Below, piece after piece: positions 1 to 7,343 of a stretch of 35,361 bases of DNA. Location of the stretch: the NCBI GenBank assembly GCA_945949735.1, contig CAMFFO010000001.1, forward strand, positions 1-35,361. The letters are read 5' to 3'. Positions within the stretch are counted from its first letter, which is position 1. Every line of letters starts with the position of its first letter. The DNA comes from an uncultured Clostridia bacterium. GTDB lineage: Bacteria; Bacillota; Clostridia; Oscillospirales; Oscillospiraceae. Below the pieces are notes generated by a model that saw only the letters and a program-made list of their open reading frames with translations, was not told where the DNA came from and searched no databases. Both the position numbers and the translations under genes were made by a program.

Positions 1-55
1 CGCAATGAACACTAGAACCTGAATCTAGCGAGTCTACCAATTCCACCACTCGCCC
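1..55 (-). tRNA. tRNA-Leu (CAG), 3' part missing at window edge
   Basis: Read on the minus strand, the acceptor 5' strand GGGCGAG, the D-arm GTGGAATTGGTAGAC and an anticodon arm CTAGA-TTCAGGT-TCTAG with anticodon CAG are visible. The variable arm and T-arm lie beyond the left edge. The long-variable-arm layout and the D-arm are typical of tRNA-Leu. Confidence 0.9.
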
Positions 56-96
56 GTCTCTTGTCTCCCGTCGGGGATTAACCCGACCGCTTGAAT

Positions 97-125
97 ATAC
101 TACCACGCGAAGCGATATTTGTCAA
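97..125 (-). promoter_or_regulatory. Sigma-A promoter of tRNA-Leu
   Basis: Minus strand: -35 TTGACA (120-125), 17-bp spacer, -10 TAGTAT (97-102). It lies about 40 bp upstream of the tRNA 5' end. A small GTCGGG/CCCGAC hairpin (70-87) falls in the leader between promoter and tRNA. Confidence 0.85.
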
Positions 126-143
126 CAGTTTTTTGAATTTTTC

Positions 144-338
144 TCAATCCTTATAGTAAAGCATACAGTGACAGTAGCCTTTGTAGCCGGGGTCTGCAAT
201 CTGATCACGGAATTCCTTACAGATGCATTTATTATCCTCGGTATGCTCCAGTCTGCAGGGACAGTATCCCCCGGTTCTTTTCAGCCCTTCCCGGATCGTT
301 TTGACCATTTCCTGATCCTCATTCAGTCGGACAGCCAT
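144..338 (-). CDS. Ferredoxin:thioredoxin reductase catalytic-chain-like protein
   Basis: A 64-residue protein with the Cys pattern of the ferredoxin:thioredoxin reductase catalytic chain: CPC (residues 26-28), CIC (38-40) and CHC (56-58). In the family these cysteines ligate a [4Fe-4S] cluster next to a redox-active disulfide, so a role in electron transfer from ferredoxin to a thiol partner is likely. The first Cys gap is shorter than in plant and cyanobacterial enzymes, as in small stand-alone versions from anaerobes. The start is the ATG at 336-338, because AGGAGG lies about 7 bases upstream. A longer in-frame start at 371 would lie inside the terminator hairpin of the preceding tRNA-Ser. 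No thioredoxin or FTR variable chain lies beside it. No terminator is visible before tRNA-Leu. The fold assignment is fairly safe; partner and substrate are unknown. Confidence 0.8.
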   Translation of the reverse strand: MAVRLNEDQEMVKTIREGLKRTGGYCPCRLEHTEDNKCICKEFRDQIADPGYKGYCHCMLYYKD

Positions 339-355
339 CGCTATTTCCTCCTTTT

Positions 356-390
356 TGAAAAATCCATCCACCCACTTGGGTGGATGGATT
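356..390 (-). terminator. Intrinsic terminator after tRNA-Ser(UGA)
   Basis: A perfect 14-bp inverted repeat (361-374 with 377-390, 2-nt centre) is followed on the minus strand by five U residues. Its first base is the final A of the tRNA CCA end, and the ribosome binding site of the next gene begins a few bases after the U-run. Confidence 0.8.
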
Positions 391-478
391 GGCGGAGAGT
401 GTGAGATTCGAACTCACGGTGCGTTGCCGCATCACCAGTTTTCAAGACTGGCTCCTTAAACCACTCGGACAACTCTCC
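390..478 (-). tRNA. tRNA-Ser (UGA)
   Basis: Complete class II tRNA on the minus strand: acceptor GGAGAGT paired with ACTCTCC, D-arm, anticodon loop CTTGAAA (anticodon TGA), long variable arm (GATGCGGCAACGCACC), T-loop GTTCGAATC, and an encoded CCA end. Confidence 0.97.
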
Positions 479-489
479 CTGTGGGGTAA

Positions 490-518
490 ACTATACCATT
501 TGCGTGAAAAAAAGTCAA
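490..518 (-). promoter_or_regulatory. Sigma-A promoter of tRNA-Ser(UGA)
   Basis: Minus strand: -35 TTGACT (513-518), 17-bp spacer, -10 TATAGT (490-495), just upstream of the tRNA 5' end at 478. It is back to back with the promoter of tRNA-Ser(GCU). Confidence 0.85.
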
Positions 519-570
519 GTGAATTGCGCCTGTGCTTCTCTTCCTTGCAGTAAAATTGACGTTTTTAGAC

Positions 571-599
571 TTGACAAAGGCATTTCCCTATGCTAGAAT
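571..599 (+). promoter_or_regulatory. Sigma-A promoter of tRNA-Ser(GCU)
   Basis: -35 TTGACA (571-576), 17-bp spacer, -10 TAGAAT (594-599), 33 bp before the tRNA 5' end. Confidence 0.88.
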
Positions 600-632
600 A
601 CTTTGGCAATCGAGTGAATACGACTTTTATTC

Positions 633-724
633 GGAGTGATACCCAAGAGGCCGAAGGGGCTCCCCTGCTAAGGGAGTAGGCGTCTAAAAAGCGCGCGAGG
701 GTTCAAATCCCTCTCACTCCGCCA
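633..724 (+). tRNA. tRNA-Ser (GCU)
   Basis: Class II tRNA with acceptor GGAGTGA/TCACTCC, anticodon loop CTGCTAA (anticodon GCT), long variable arm, T-loop GTTCAAATC and an encoded CCA end. Confidence 0.97.
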
Positions 725-725
725 G

Positions 726-769
726 AAAAGAAACAACCTTTGTCTGCGGGACAAAGGTTGTTTCTTTTC
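726..769 (+). terminator. Intrinsic terminator after tRNA-Ser(GCU)
   Basis: A 19-bp perfect stem (726-744 with 750-768) whose 3' arm ends in a T-rich stretch. It begins two bases after the tRNA CCA end. Confidence 0.85.
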
Positions 770-786
770 AACGAAAGAATCCCACA

Positions 787-915
787 ATGAGCGGTGTTGT
801 CATGAACGAAAGCAAAATCCAGGTAATCATTCTAAATGAGGGCTCTGACCTGTGGAAACAGGTAATACGCTTTGCTGAAAACTGGGGTTTATTCCTTCCC
901 TTGTCTGGAAGATAG
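787..915 (+). pseudogene. Probable N-terminal remnant of a GNAT acetyltransferase
   Basis: A 42-codon reading frame (a second ATG lies at 802) ends at TAG. Residues around SDLWKQVIRFAENW resemble, from memory, the opening helix of a family of clostridial GNAT acetyltransferases, in which this stretch is followed by a core that is absent here. There is no Shine-Dalgarno sequence and the frame runs into the asnA promoter. I read it as a decayed 5' fragment; a chance ORF cannot be excluded. Confidence 0.35.
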
Positions 916-930
916 AAAGAAATATTGCGC

Positions 931-958
931 TTGATTTTTTGAGGAAATCCACTACAAT
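931..958 (+). promoter_or_regulatory. Sigma-A promoter of asnA
   Basis: -35 TTGATT (931-936), 16-bp spacer, -10 TACAAT (953-958), about 50 bp before the asnA start. No T-box or other riboswitch signature is seen in the leader. Confidence 0.75.
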
Positions 959-1008
959 AGAACGCATATCCTGTTTATCAAAATCGCAGTCAGAAAGGGA
1001 CGGAATTT

Positions 1009-2016
1009 ATGAACCAGATTTACATACCCCAGGGCTACCGGCCGACGCTGGACGCCTATGACACCCAGCGGGCCATCGCCTATATCAAGACCACCTTTCA
1101 GGAGGAATTCTCTTCAGCGCTTAATCTCAAACGGGTTTCCGCCCCTTTGTTTGTAACGGATAACTCTGGTCTGAACGATAATTTGAACGGCTATGAGCGC
1201 CCTGTCAGCTTTGATATTCCCGCCGTGGGCGCGGATGCCCAGGTTGTCCACTCCCTTGCAAAATGGAAACGGCTTGCACTGAAGCGTTACCATTTTTCCA
1301 TAGGCAACGGACTGTATACGGACATGAACGCCATCCGCAGGGATGAGCAGCTGGATAATGTCCATTCCATCTACGTGGATCAGTGGGACTGGGAGAAGAT
1401 CATTACCCGGGAAAACCGGAATCTGGATTATCTGAAACTGATTGTCCAGGCTATCGTACGCGCCATCTGCGATACAAACGACCGGCTGCACGTCCGTTTC
1501 CCTCAGCTTCGGGCAGAGCTTTCCCGTGAGGTATCCTTCATCACTTCCCAGGAACTGGAGGACCTTTACCCTGATCTCACCCCATCCCAGCGGGAGAAGG
1601 AATATGTACAGGAGCACAGAACAGCCTGCATTATGCAGATCGGCGAAAAACTTCGTTCCGGAAAACCTCATGACGGCCGGGCCCCTGACTATGACGATTG
1701 GGATCTGAATTGTGATATCTTTTTCTGGGATGCCGTTTTGGACAGAGCTCTGGAAATCTCCTCCATGGGAATCCGCGTGGATGCGCAGTCCCTGGATCGC
1801 CAGCTCCGGGAGTCGGGTCATGACGAACGTCGGGAGCTTCCCTTCCACAAAATGCTTCTGAATGACGAGCTTCCCCTGACCATCGGGGGAGGCATCGGCC
1901 AATCCCGGCTTGCCATGCTGATGATGGGCTGTGCGCATATCGGTGAAGTTCAGTCCAGCATCTGGGACCAGCAAACCGTGGATGCCTGTCGGAAAGCCGG
2001 AATTCCCCTTCTGTAA
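1009..2016 (+). CDS. asnA: Aspartate--ammonia ligase (asparagine synthetase A)
   Basis: Makes L-asparagine from L-aspartate, ammonia and ATP (giving AMP and PPi) in the cytoplasm; a class II aminoacyl-tRNA-synthetase-like enzyme. The 335-residue length matches the family (about 330). The sequence follows AsnA end to end: the N-terminal YIPQGYRPTLD region, the NGYERPVSFDI and SLAKWKRLAL blocks, the GLYTDMNAIRRDE and VDQWDWE motifs, and a C-terminal GGGIGQSRLAMLM motif that corresponds to class II motif 3. AAAGGGACGGA precedes the ATG. It is monocistronic, between its own promoter and a strong terminator. Identification is secure. Confidence 0.97.
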   Translation: MNQIYIPQGYRPTLDAYDTQRAIAYIKTTFQEEFSSALNLKRVSAPLFVTDNSGLNDNLNGYERPVSFDIPAVGADAQVVHSLAKWKRLALKRYHFSIGNGLYTDMNAIRRDEQLDNVHSIYVDQWDWEKIITRENRNLDYLKLIVQAIVRAICDTNDRLHVRFPQLRAELSREVSFITSQELEDLYPDLTPSQREKEYVQEHRTACIMQIGEKLRSGKPHDGRAPDYDDWDLNCDIFFWDAVLDRALEISSMGIRVDAQSLDRQLRESGHDERRELPFHKMLLNDELPLTIGGGIGQSRLAMLMMGCAHIGEVQSSIWDQQTVDACRKAGIPLL

Positions 2017-2021
2017 ATACT

Positions 2022-2062
2022 TCTCCTTTCTTCCGCCTCGGAAGAAAGGAGATCTTTTTTTT
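2022..2062 (+). terminator. Intrinsic terminator of asnA
   Basis: Stem TCTCCTTTCTTCC (2022-2034), loop GCCTC, matching arm 2040-2052, then an eight-T run. It begins five bases after the asnA stop. Confidence 0.95.
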
Positions 2063-2063
2063 A

Positions 2064-2092
2064 TTGATTTGAACGGTTTCCTGTGGTAAAAT
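2064..2092 (+). promoter_or_regulatory. Sigma-A promoter of the zinc-ribbon / TPM gene pair
   Basis: -35 TTGATT (2064-2069), 17-bp spacer, -10 TAAAAT (2087-2092). It starts directly after the asnA terminator, 22 bp before the next start codon. Confidence 0.82.
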
Positions 2093-2114
2093 CTGCGTAA
2101 GGAGGGATGCCGAT

Positions 2115-3203
2115 ATGAGCACAGAACCCAAAGTGATCGAATACAAATGTCCCTGCTGCGGAGCGGGGCTATTGTTCCGCGGCGATTCCCAGCAGTTAAC
2201 CTGTGAATACTGCGATAATTCCTTTGATCTGGAAACCGTCCGGGCGTTTAATGCAAGTGAAAGTCAGGAAACATTCGAGGAATTCCAGTGGGATCAGGAG
2301 CCCTCGGAGCGGTGGAGTGACGCAGAAGAATCCCGCCTGAATGTATTCATATGTCCCTCCTGCGGAGGAGAGATTATGACAGAGGAAACCACCGCGGCCT
2401 CCTTCTGCCCCTATTGTGACAATCCCACTATCATGCCCGGCAGACTTTCCGGAGGGCTGAAGCCGGATGCTATCATCCCCTTCCGGATGTCCAAAGAGGA
2501 TGCCAAGGAAGCGTTCCGGAAGCTCTGCAAGGGAAAGCCTCTTTTACCCGGTATGTTCACAAAAGAGCAGCGGATCGAGAAGATTACAGGAATCTATGTC
2601 CCCTTCTGGCTGTATGATTGCTGCGGTAATTTCGACGGAAATTACAATGCGACTCGTATCCATACCTGGGCGGACGCCAATTATAACTACACAAGAACGG
2701 AGCACTTTCTCCTGAAACGCGGTGCCCGGGCAGACTTTCAGGGGATTCCCATGGACGGTTCCAGTAAGATGGATAATACCCTTATGGAGTCCATTGAACC
2801 CTTCGACTACTCCCAGCTTCAGAATTTTGATATGGCATTTCTGTCCGGCTATCTGGCAGACAAATATGACGTTCCCTCGGATCAGGGCAAACAGCGGGTA
2901 AAAGAGCGGGTAGAAAACGCCTTTGACGCCCAGCTGCAGTCCTCTTTTCTTGGGTATTCCACGGTTGTCCCCAGCTCCTGTCAGTTGAAAATTGACCACA
3001 GCAAGGCACGTTACGCGCTGATGCCAGTATGGATTCTCAATACCCGCTATCGTGGGAAGCTCTATACATTCGCGATGAACGGACAAACTGGCAGGATGAC
3101 CGGTTCCTTCCCCATCAGCCCCCAGAAATGCGCGATATGGTTCGGGGGGATTTTCGCAGGTGTCACCCTACTGGCAACCCTGGTTCAGATGGTATTCCGT
3201 TGA
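2115..3203 (+). CDS. Double zinc-ribbon membrane-anchored protein
   Basis: A 362-residue protein with two N-terminal zinc ribbons: CPCC...CEYC (residues 12-33) and CPSC...CPYC (about 79-100). A large soluble domain of unknown fold follows, and one hydrophobic C-terminal segment (about 338-360) probably anchors it in the membrane. It resembles proteins annotated in Firmicutes as TFIIB-type zinc-ribbon-containing, but no transcription role is implied. A strong GGAGG precedes the ATG. It is followed after 18 bp by a secreted TPM-domain gene; the pair shares one promoter and probably forms a membrane-associated unit. Biochemical function is unknown. Confidence 0.8.
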   Translation: MSTEPKVIEYKCPCCGAGLLFRGDSQQLTCEYCDNSFDLETVRAFNASESQETFEEFQWDQEPSERWSDAEESRLNVFICPSCGGEIMTEETTAASFCPYCDNPTIMPGRLSGGLKPDAIIPFRMSKEDAKEAFRKLCKGKPLLPGMFTKEQRIEKITGIYVPFWLYDCCGNFDGNYNATRIHTWADANYNYTRTEHFLLKRGARADFQGIPMDGSSKMDNTLMESIEPFDYSQLQNFDMAFLSGYLADKYDVPSDQGKQRVKERVENAFDAQLQSSFLGYSTVVPSSCQLKIDHSKARYALMPVWILNTRYRGKLYTFAMNGQTGRMTGSFPISPQKCAIWFGGIFAGVTLLATLVQMVFR

Positions 3204-3221
3204 GAAGGGAGTGTGGAAACT

Positions 3222-3995
3222 ATGAAGCGAATTACAGTGGTCTTTCTTCTTATCGTACTTGTTCTCTGCCTCCCACTGAATGCCAGTGCGGCTGGTTCTC
3301 CCCTTGTCGTGGATGATGCCGGACTGCTCACAAGCTCCCAGGTGCAGGAGCTCAATGCCCTTGCGGAGCGTATTTCCTCCGAATACCGGATGGACGTGGT
3401 TGTTCTTACAGTCAACTCTCTTGGGGGAAAATCCGCTCAGTCCTTTGCGGATGACTATTATGACAGCCATGATTACGGCTATGACGGACTGATCCTGGTT
3501 CTTGCCATTCAGGACCGGGAATGGTACATCAGTACCTGCGGCACCGCCATTGATGCCTTCACCGACTATGGCCTGGAGCAAATTGGAGATATTATTGTCC
3601 CCTATTTCTCCTCCGGCGATTATTATCAGGGATTCTCTGCCTTTTTGAAAGAGAGCAGCAGATATATGAAGTCCTATGCCCTGGGGCAGCCGATTGATGT
3701 TCCCGGAAGAGGCTTTGGATCCATTCTCCTTGTCTCCGCCTTCATTGGTCTGGTTTGCGCCGGTGTTGCCGTCGGCATCATGTGCGGGAATATGAATACC
3801 AAGCGCAGACAATATGATGCCGAAGAATATGTGAAGAACGGCAGCTTTTCTATTCCGGTGCGTCAGGATATTTTTCTATACAGTAATGTGACCAAAACCC
3901 GCCGCCCGGAAAACAACAGCGCCGGAAAGGGCGGCAGCAGCGTCCATACCAGCTCCAGCGGCAGGAGCCACGGCGGCCGGGGCGGAAAGTTTTGA
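3222..3995 (+). CDS. TPM-domain membrane protein
   Basis: A 257-residue protein: signal peptide or first membrane segment (residues 1-24, MKRITVVFLLIVLVLCLP), an extracytoplasmic TPM domain starting at the characteristic LVVDDAGLLTSSQVQEL, a second membrane segment around residue 170-190, and a Ser/Gly/His-rich tail ending SGRSHGGRGGKF. The TPM fold occurs in thylakoid phosphatase TLP18.3 and in many bacterial proteins of unknown role. I chose ATG 3222 over GTG 3213 because AAGGGAG lies about 10 bases upstream of the ATG but abuts the GTG. It is co-transcribed with the zinc-ribbon protein upstream. Confidence 0.85.
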   Translation: MKRITVVFLLIVLVLCLPLNASAAGSPLVVDDAGLLTSSQVQELNALAERISSEYRMDVVVLTVNSLGGKSAQSFADDYYDSHDYGYDGLILVLAIQDREWYISTCGTAIDAFTDYGLEQIGDIIVPYFSSGDYYQGFSAFLKESSRYMKSYALGQPIDVPGRGFGSILLVSAFIGLVCAGVAVGIMCGNMNTKRRQYDAEEYVKNGSFSIPVRQDIFLYSNVTKTRRPENNSAGKGGSSVHTSSSGRSHGGRGGKF

Positions 3996-4052
3996 TGCGG
4001 ATGTTTGTCTCAGCCAGTCGACTTGAGAAAACCGGGACTGACTTCGAAAGCC

Positions 4053-4091
4053 CAGGAGCGGGGCGCGGCGAATAGCCGCACCCCGCTCCTG
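4053..4091. terminator. GC-rich hairpin between convergent genes
   Basis: An 11-bp perfect outer stem CAGGAGCGGGG (4053-4063 with 4081-4091) encloses a second 5-bp stem GCGGC/GCCGC. It lies between the rightward TPM gene (stop 3995) and leftward ispA (stop 4112), where a shared terminator is expected. Neither strand has a clean T-run, so termination is inferred from position. Confidence 0.55.
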
Positions 4092-4111
4092 AAATGTTAC
4101 GCAATTATCTG

Positions 4112-4987
4112 TCAAGAACGTCTGTCTGTAAGGCTCTCTGCCAAAGCTGCCATAAAGTCATGATCCTCAAAAGTGTCCAGCCTGCTGACGGCAAAGCGAG
4201 TATATTTCTGTACCAAAGCCTCGCATTGCTCCAGGCCATAGAGCCGGACAAAGGTGTTCTTTTCGGAGTCCGTTCCGACACCCTTCCCCATTTCCTCCTG
4301 GGAGCCGATGACATCCAGCATATCGTCCCGGATCTGGAAGGCCAGTCCCAACGCGCCGGCGAACATTCCGGCGGCCTGCACCTGCTCCTCGCTCCCTCCG
4401 GCGGAAATGACACCCAGCACACAGGCGGCGTTGATCAGCGCCCCGGTTTTCCGGGTCTGGATGTCGGTGACCTCCTGTTCCGAGAGGATTCGGTCCTGAC
4501 TCAGGATATCCAGCGCCTGTCCCCCCACCATACCAAGGGAACCGGCGCACTGGGCAAGGACACTGATGGCGTATCCCATCTGCTCCGGGTTGGGAAGCTG
4601 CGCAAAGGATGCTACGGAAAACGCATCTGTCAGCAGAGCGTCTCCGGCCAGAATTGCCATCCCCTCCCCAAAAACCTTATGATTCGTCGGCTGCCCCCGG
4701 CGAAGATCATCATTGTCCATTGCGGGCAGATCGTCGTGGATCAGGCTGTAGGTGTGAATCATCTCCACCGCTGCAGCAAAGGGGGCGGCTTTTTTCCAGT
4801 CTCCTCCGGCCATGCGGCAGAATTCGAAGGCGAATATGGGGCGAAGCCGCTTCCCGCCCGCAAAAAGGCTGTACTCCATAGCATCCAGCAGGGGCTTCTG
4901 GGGCATATCATGGAACTGCCCGTAGAAATCCTTGAGATAGGTTTCCAGATACTGCCTGTACTCCATGCAACGCTGTTCAAGGTTCAT
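4112..4987 (-). CDS. ispA: Polyprenyl (farnesyl/geranylgeranyl) diphosphate synthase
   Basis: A 291-residue trans-prenyltransferase that condenses isopentenyl diphosphate with allylic diphosphates. The first aspartate-rich motif is DDLPAMDNDD (in the context SLIHDDLPAMD) and the second is DDMLD (in FQIRDDMLDV); GGKRLRP binds IPP. Length and motifs fit the IspA/FPPS group of bacteria; chain length (C15 or C20) cannot be settled by eye. The start is ATG 4985-4987, because GAGGAGG lies 9 bases upstream; an in-frame start further upstream lies deep inside xseB. It overlaps the 3' end of xseB by 11 bp. It is last in its operon; dxs, often next in Clostridia, is absent. Confidence 0.93.
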   Translation of the reverse strand: MNLEQRCMEYRQYLETYLKDFYGQFHDMPQKPLLDAMEYSLFAGGKRLRPIFAFEFCRMAGGDWKKAAPFAAAVEMIHTYSLIHDDLPAMDNDDLRRGQPTNHKVFGEGMAILAGDALLTDAFSVASFAQLPNPEQMGYAISVLAQCAGSLGMVGGQALDILSQDRILSEQEVTDIQTRKTGALINAACVLGVISAGGSEEQVQAAGMFAGALGLAFQIRDDMLDVIGSQEEMGKGVGTDSEKNTFVRLYGLEQCEALVQKYTRFAVSRLDTFEDHDFMAALAESLTDRRS

Positions 4988-5210
4988 CCTCAAATACCTC
5001 CTCAACAGGACTGCCATCAGCAGCCGTCATGATTTTATTCACCTGAAGCTGGGCATCATCCAATAGCTTCCCGCAGCTGCGAACCAACTCCGTACCCTCC
5101 TGAAAGAGCTTCAGGGACTCCTCAAGGGGTACATCTCCCCGCTCCATGGCCCGGACAATCTGCTCCAGGCGCACCATGGATTCTTCAAATGTCTTATTCT
5201 TCTGATTCAT
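4977..5210 (-). CDS. xseB: Exodeoxyribonuclease VII small subunit
   Basis: A 77-residue protein of XseB type: FEESMVRLEQIVRAMERGDVPLEESLKLFQEG is the helical-hairpin core that binds XseA. ExoVII degrades single-stranded DNA from both ends to acid-soluble oligonucleotides. The start overlaps the xseA stop by 4 bp (ATGA type), which suggests coupled translation and balanced subunits. Its 3' end contains the ispA ribosome binding site. Confidence 0.95.
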   Translation of the reverse strand: MNQKNKTFEESMVRLEQIVRAMERGDVPLEESLKLFQEGTELVRSCGKLLDDAQLQVNKIMTAADGSPVEEVFEDEP

Positions 5211-6418
5211 GGTTTGCGTTCCTCCCGTTCCATGACTGTTGCCGATATTCTGCCGTCGCTTAGGGATACTGATATCCGCTGCCCCAGCTCTACCTGAGAA
5301 ACGGACCGAAGAAGCGTCCCATCCTCCGTCTGCGCCATGGAGTAACCCCGTGTCAGCACCTTCAGGGGACTCATGGCGTCCAGCTTGGAGATATTGGCGA
5401 TATACCGCTGCTTGTTCCTTGCCAGGGAGGCGTTCTGGGCGGAAATCATTCGATTCCGCAGCAGCTGCAGATTCTTCCTCCGCTGCTCCAGGTATCCGGT
5501 AGGGGATTTCAGGGATTGGCTTTCAGAGAGAACTTTCAAATGCTGTCTGGATGCCTTGATCTGGCGGCCAAGGGCGTTGGCCATAACATTGGAAAAGCTG
5601 TCCAGTGTCTGACGAAGGGCCTGCTGATCCGGAACCGCCAGCTCAGCTGCGTTGGAGGGAGTTGCCGCCCTCAGATCGGCCACGAAATCGGAAATGGTCA
5701 CATCCGGCTCATGGCCAACGGCGCTGATCACCGGGATCGCCGACTCATAAATCGCGTATGCAACCCGCTCGTCATTGAACGCCCACAGGTCCTCAATGGA
5801 TCCGCCGCCACGGCCGACGATCAGAAGGTCCGCCAGCTTGTAGTGGTTGGCATACCGGATCGCTGCCGCGATCTCTCCCGGCGCCTCCGCGCCCTGCACC
5901 CGAACCGGCAGTAGCCGGACATTGGTCAGCGGGTATCGCTTTCGCAGAATCCGGAGCATATCATGCACCGCCGCACCGGCAGAGCTGGTGATAATTCCGA
6001 TGGTTCCCGGGTATTGGGGAAGCGGCTTTTTATGTGACGGGTCAAACAATCCTTCCTTGGCCAACTTTCCTTTCAGTTGCTCAAAAGCGGCATACAGGTC
6101 CCCAATTCCATCCATGGCAAGAGCGGTGCAGGAAAGTTGGTACACACCGTCCCTGGGATACACGGATACCTTACCCATTGCGATGATTCTCATCCCGTTT
6201 TCCGGACGGAAACGAAGTCTCTGGGCGCTGCTTTTGAACATCACGCATTTCAGAGCGGCGCCTTCGTCCTTCAGCGTGAAGTAATGGTGTCCCGATGGGT
6301 AGAGCTTATAATTGCTGATCTCTCCCCGGACGGCAATACCGCTGAGGAATGGGTCCGCATCCATTCGGCTTCGAATGTATTCATTTAACTGGGTAATGGT
6401 AAGAACCTGCCGGGCCAT
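5207..6418 (-). CDS. xseA: Exodeoxyribonuclease VII large subunit
   Basis: A 403-residue protein: N-terminal OB-fold (VLTITQLNEYIRSRMDADP...VRGEISNYK), then the catalytic region with KKPLPQYPGTIGIITS, RGGGSIEDLWAFNDE and SAVGHEPDVTISDFVADLRAATPS, followed by a coiled-coil region and a short C-terminal segment. The MARQVLTITQ start (6416-6418) is chosen because AGGAGG lies 6 bases upstream. It starts 1 bp after the stop of the TsaD-like gene and overlaps xseB by 4 bp. It is the catalytic subunit of ExoVII, a cytoplasmic DNA-repair nuclease. Confidence 0.96.
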   Translation of the reverse strand: MARQVLTITQLNEYIRSRMDADPFLSGIAVRGEISNYKLYPSGHHYFTLKDEGAALKCVMFKSSAQRLRFRPENGMRIIAMGKVSVYPRDGVYQLSCTALAMDGIGDLYAAFEQLKGKLAKEGLFDPSHKKPLPQYPGTIGIITSSAGAAVHDMLRILRKRYPLTNVRLLPVRVQGAEAPGEIAAAIRYANHYKLADLLIVGRGGGSIEDLWAFNDERVAYAIYESAIPVISAVGHEPDVTISDFVADLRAATPSNAAELAVPDQQALRQTLDSFSNVMANALGRQIKASRQHLKVLSESQSLKSPTGYLEQRRKNLQLLRNRMISAQNASLARNKQRYIANISKLDAMSPLKVLTRGYSMAQTEDGTLLRSVSQVELGQRISVSLSDGRISATVMEREERKP

Positions 6419-6419
6419 T

Positions 6420-7343
6420 TCATCCCTCCTGCATTCTATGGGCCAATACCGCAACGCCCATGGCATTATCAGTGGAAAACTGAGGCTCTGCGAAAACAGG
6501 ATGCAACGGTTCCAGCGCTTCTCTCAGCATAGAGTTGGAGGCTACGCCTCCGGAGAAAACCACGCGCAGCCCGGGATAAGCCTGCAGCGCCTGCTCCGTC
6601 GCCTGATATACCGCTCCAGCCACACAGCGAAGGGTGAACGCCGCAGTTTCCGCATCTTCCCCGTGGGCTGAATGATATTGCTGGACTTTGTTTTGAATTC
6701 CGGAGAAAGAGAACTGCCCACCGCTGCATTTCACACGGAAGAAGTCTCTTCGCACCGCACCCTTGCTCAGGGAATCCAGATTTTTTCCCGCGGGGAAAGG
6801 CAGCCCCAGAAGCTGCCCGGTGCGATCAATCAGCTGACCTGCGGAAATATCAGTCGTACCACCAATGCGGGTACAGCGGACATTTCTTCCATCCGGTTCC
6901 ACCAGCAGAAGCTCGGTGGTTCCCCCCGAAAGGTGCCAGGCAAGATGTGGCTGGTCCATGAGCTCCATAGCTCCCGCGCTCCACAGGGAAGCCGCAACGT
7001 GCCCCTGCTGGTGGGAGACCTCCACAAGAGGAACCCCCAACGCGTCCGAGAGTATTACCGCATGGGAGTACCCCACCAGGAAGCAGGGCATATAGCTGCC
7101 CTCCACCGCCCGCGGACGGGTACTCACGCCTACTGCCCGGATTTCCTCCCGGGGAAAATCGGAAAACAGCCTGCCGGAAAGCTCCGGCAGGCTTTTGATA
7201 TGGGCAAATACCGCATCGGACTGACGCAGTCCCAACTCTCCCTGCTTTACAGGAAGCAGTCTGGAGCAATTCCTGCCTTCGGAGCCGTTAAACAAGGCAA
7301 CCGAGGTGGTATAATTGCTGGTGTCAATACCCAGTACACTCAT
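6420..7343 (-). CDS. TsaD/Kae1-like (M22 family) paralog
   Basis: A 307-residue ASKHA-fold protein of the TsaD/Gcp family, beginning LGIDTSNYTTSVAL. Two histidines that would bind metal are in place (H111 and H115 in SHQQGH), as are the nucleotide-binding motifs SGGTTELLLV and FSGGVASNSMLRE. Canonical TsaD has HxEGH and is about 340 residues; this one has HQQGH and is shorter, so it is more likely the clostridial paralog seen next to nusB and xseA than the genuine t6A enzyme, which would be encoded elsewhere. Its start overlaps the nusB stop by 4 bp. Family is certain; function is not. Confidence 0.85.
   Translation of the reverse strand: MSVLGIDTSNYTTSVALFNGSEGRNCSRLLPVKQGELGLRQSDAVFAHIKSLPELSGRLFSDFPREEIRAVGVSTRPRAVEGSYMPCFLVGYSHAVILSDALGVPLVEVSHQQGHVAASLWSAGAMELMDQPHLAWHLSGGTTELLLVEPDGRNVRCTRIGGTTDISAGQLIDRTGQLLGLPFPAGKNLDSLSKGAVRRDFFRVKCSGGQFSFSGIQNKVQQYHSAHGEDAETAAFTLRCVAGAVYQATEQALQAYPGLRVVFSGGVASNSMLREALEPLHPVFAEPQFSTDNAMGVAVLAHRMQEG

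Noticed and set aside
770..1008. T-box or other riboswitch in the asnA leader
   Set aside because: No T-box core or known riboswitch signature, and a normal promoter leaves only about a 45-base leader.
1114..1974. 286-codon open frame on the minus strand
   Set aside because: Antisense to asnA, which has full-length family similarity, a promoter and a terminator.
4094..5032. 312-codon open frame on the plus strand
   Set aside because: Antisense to ispA; a shadow frame of GC-rich coding sequence.
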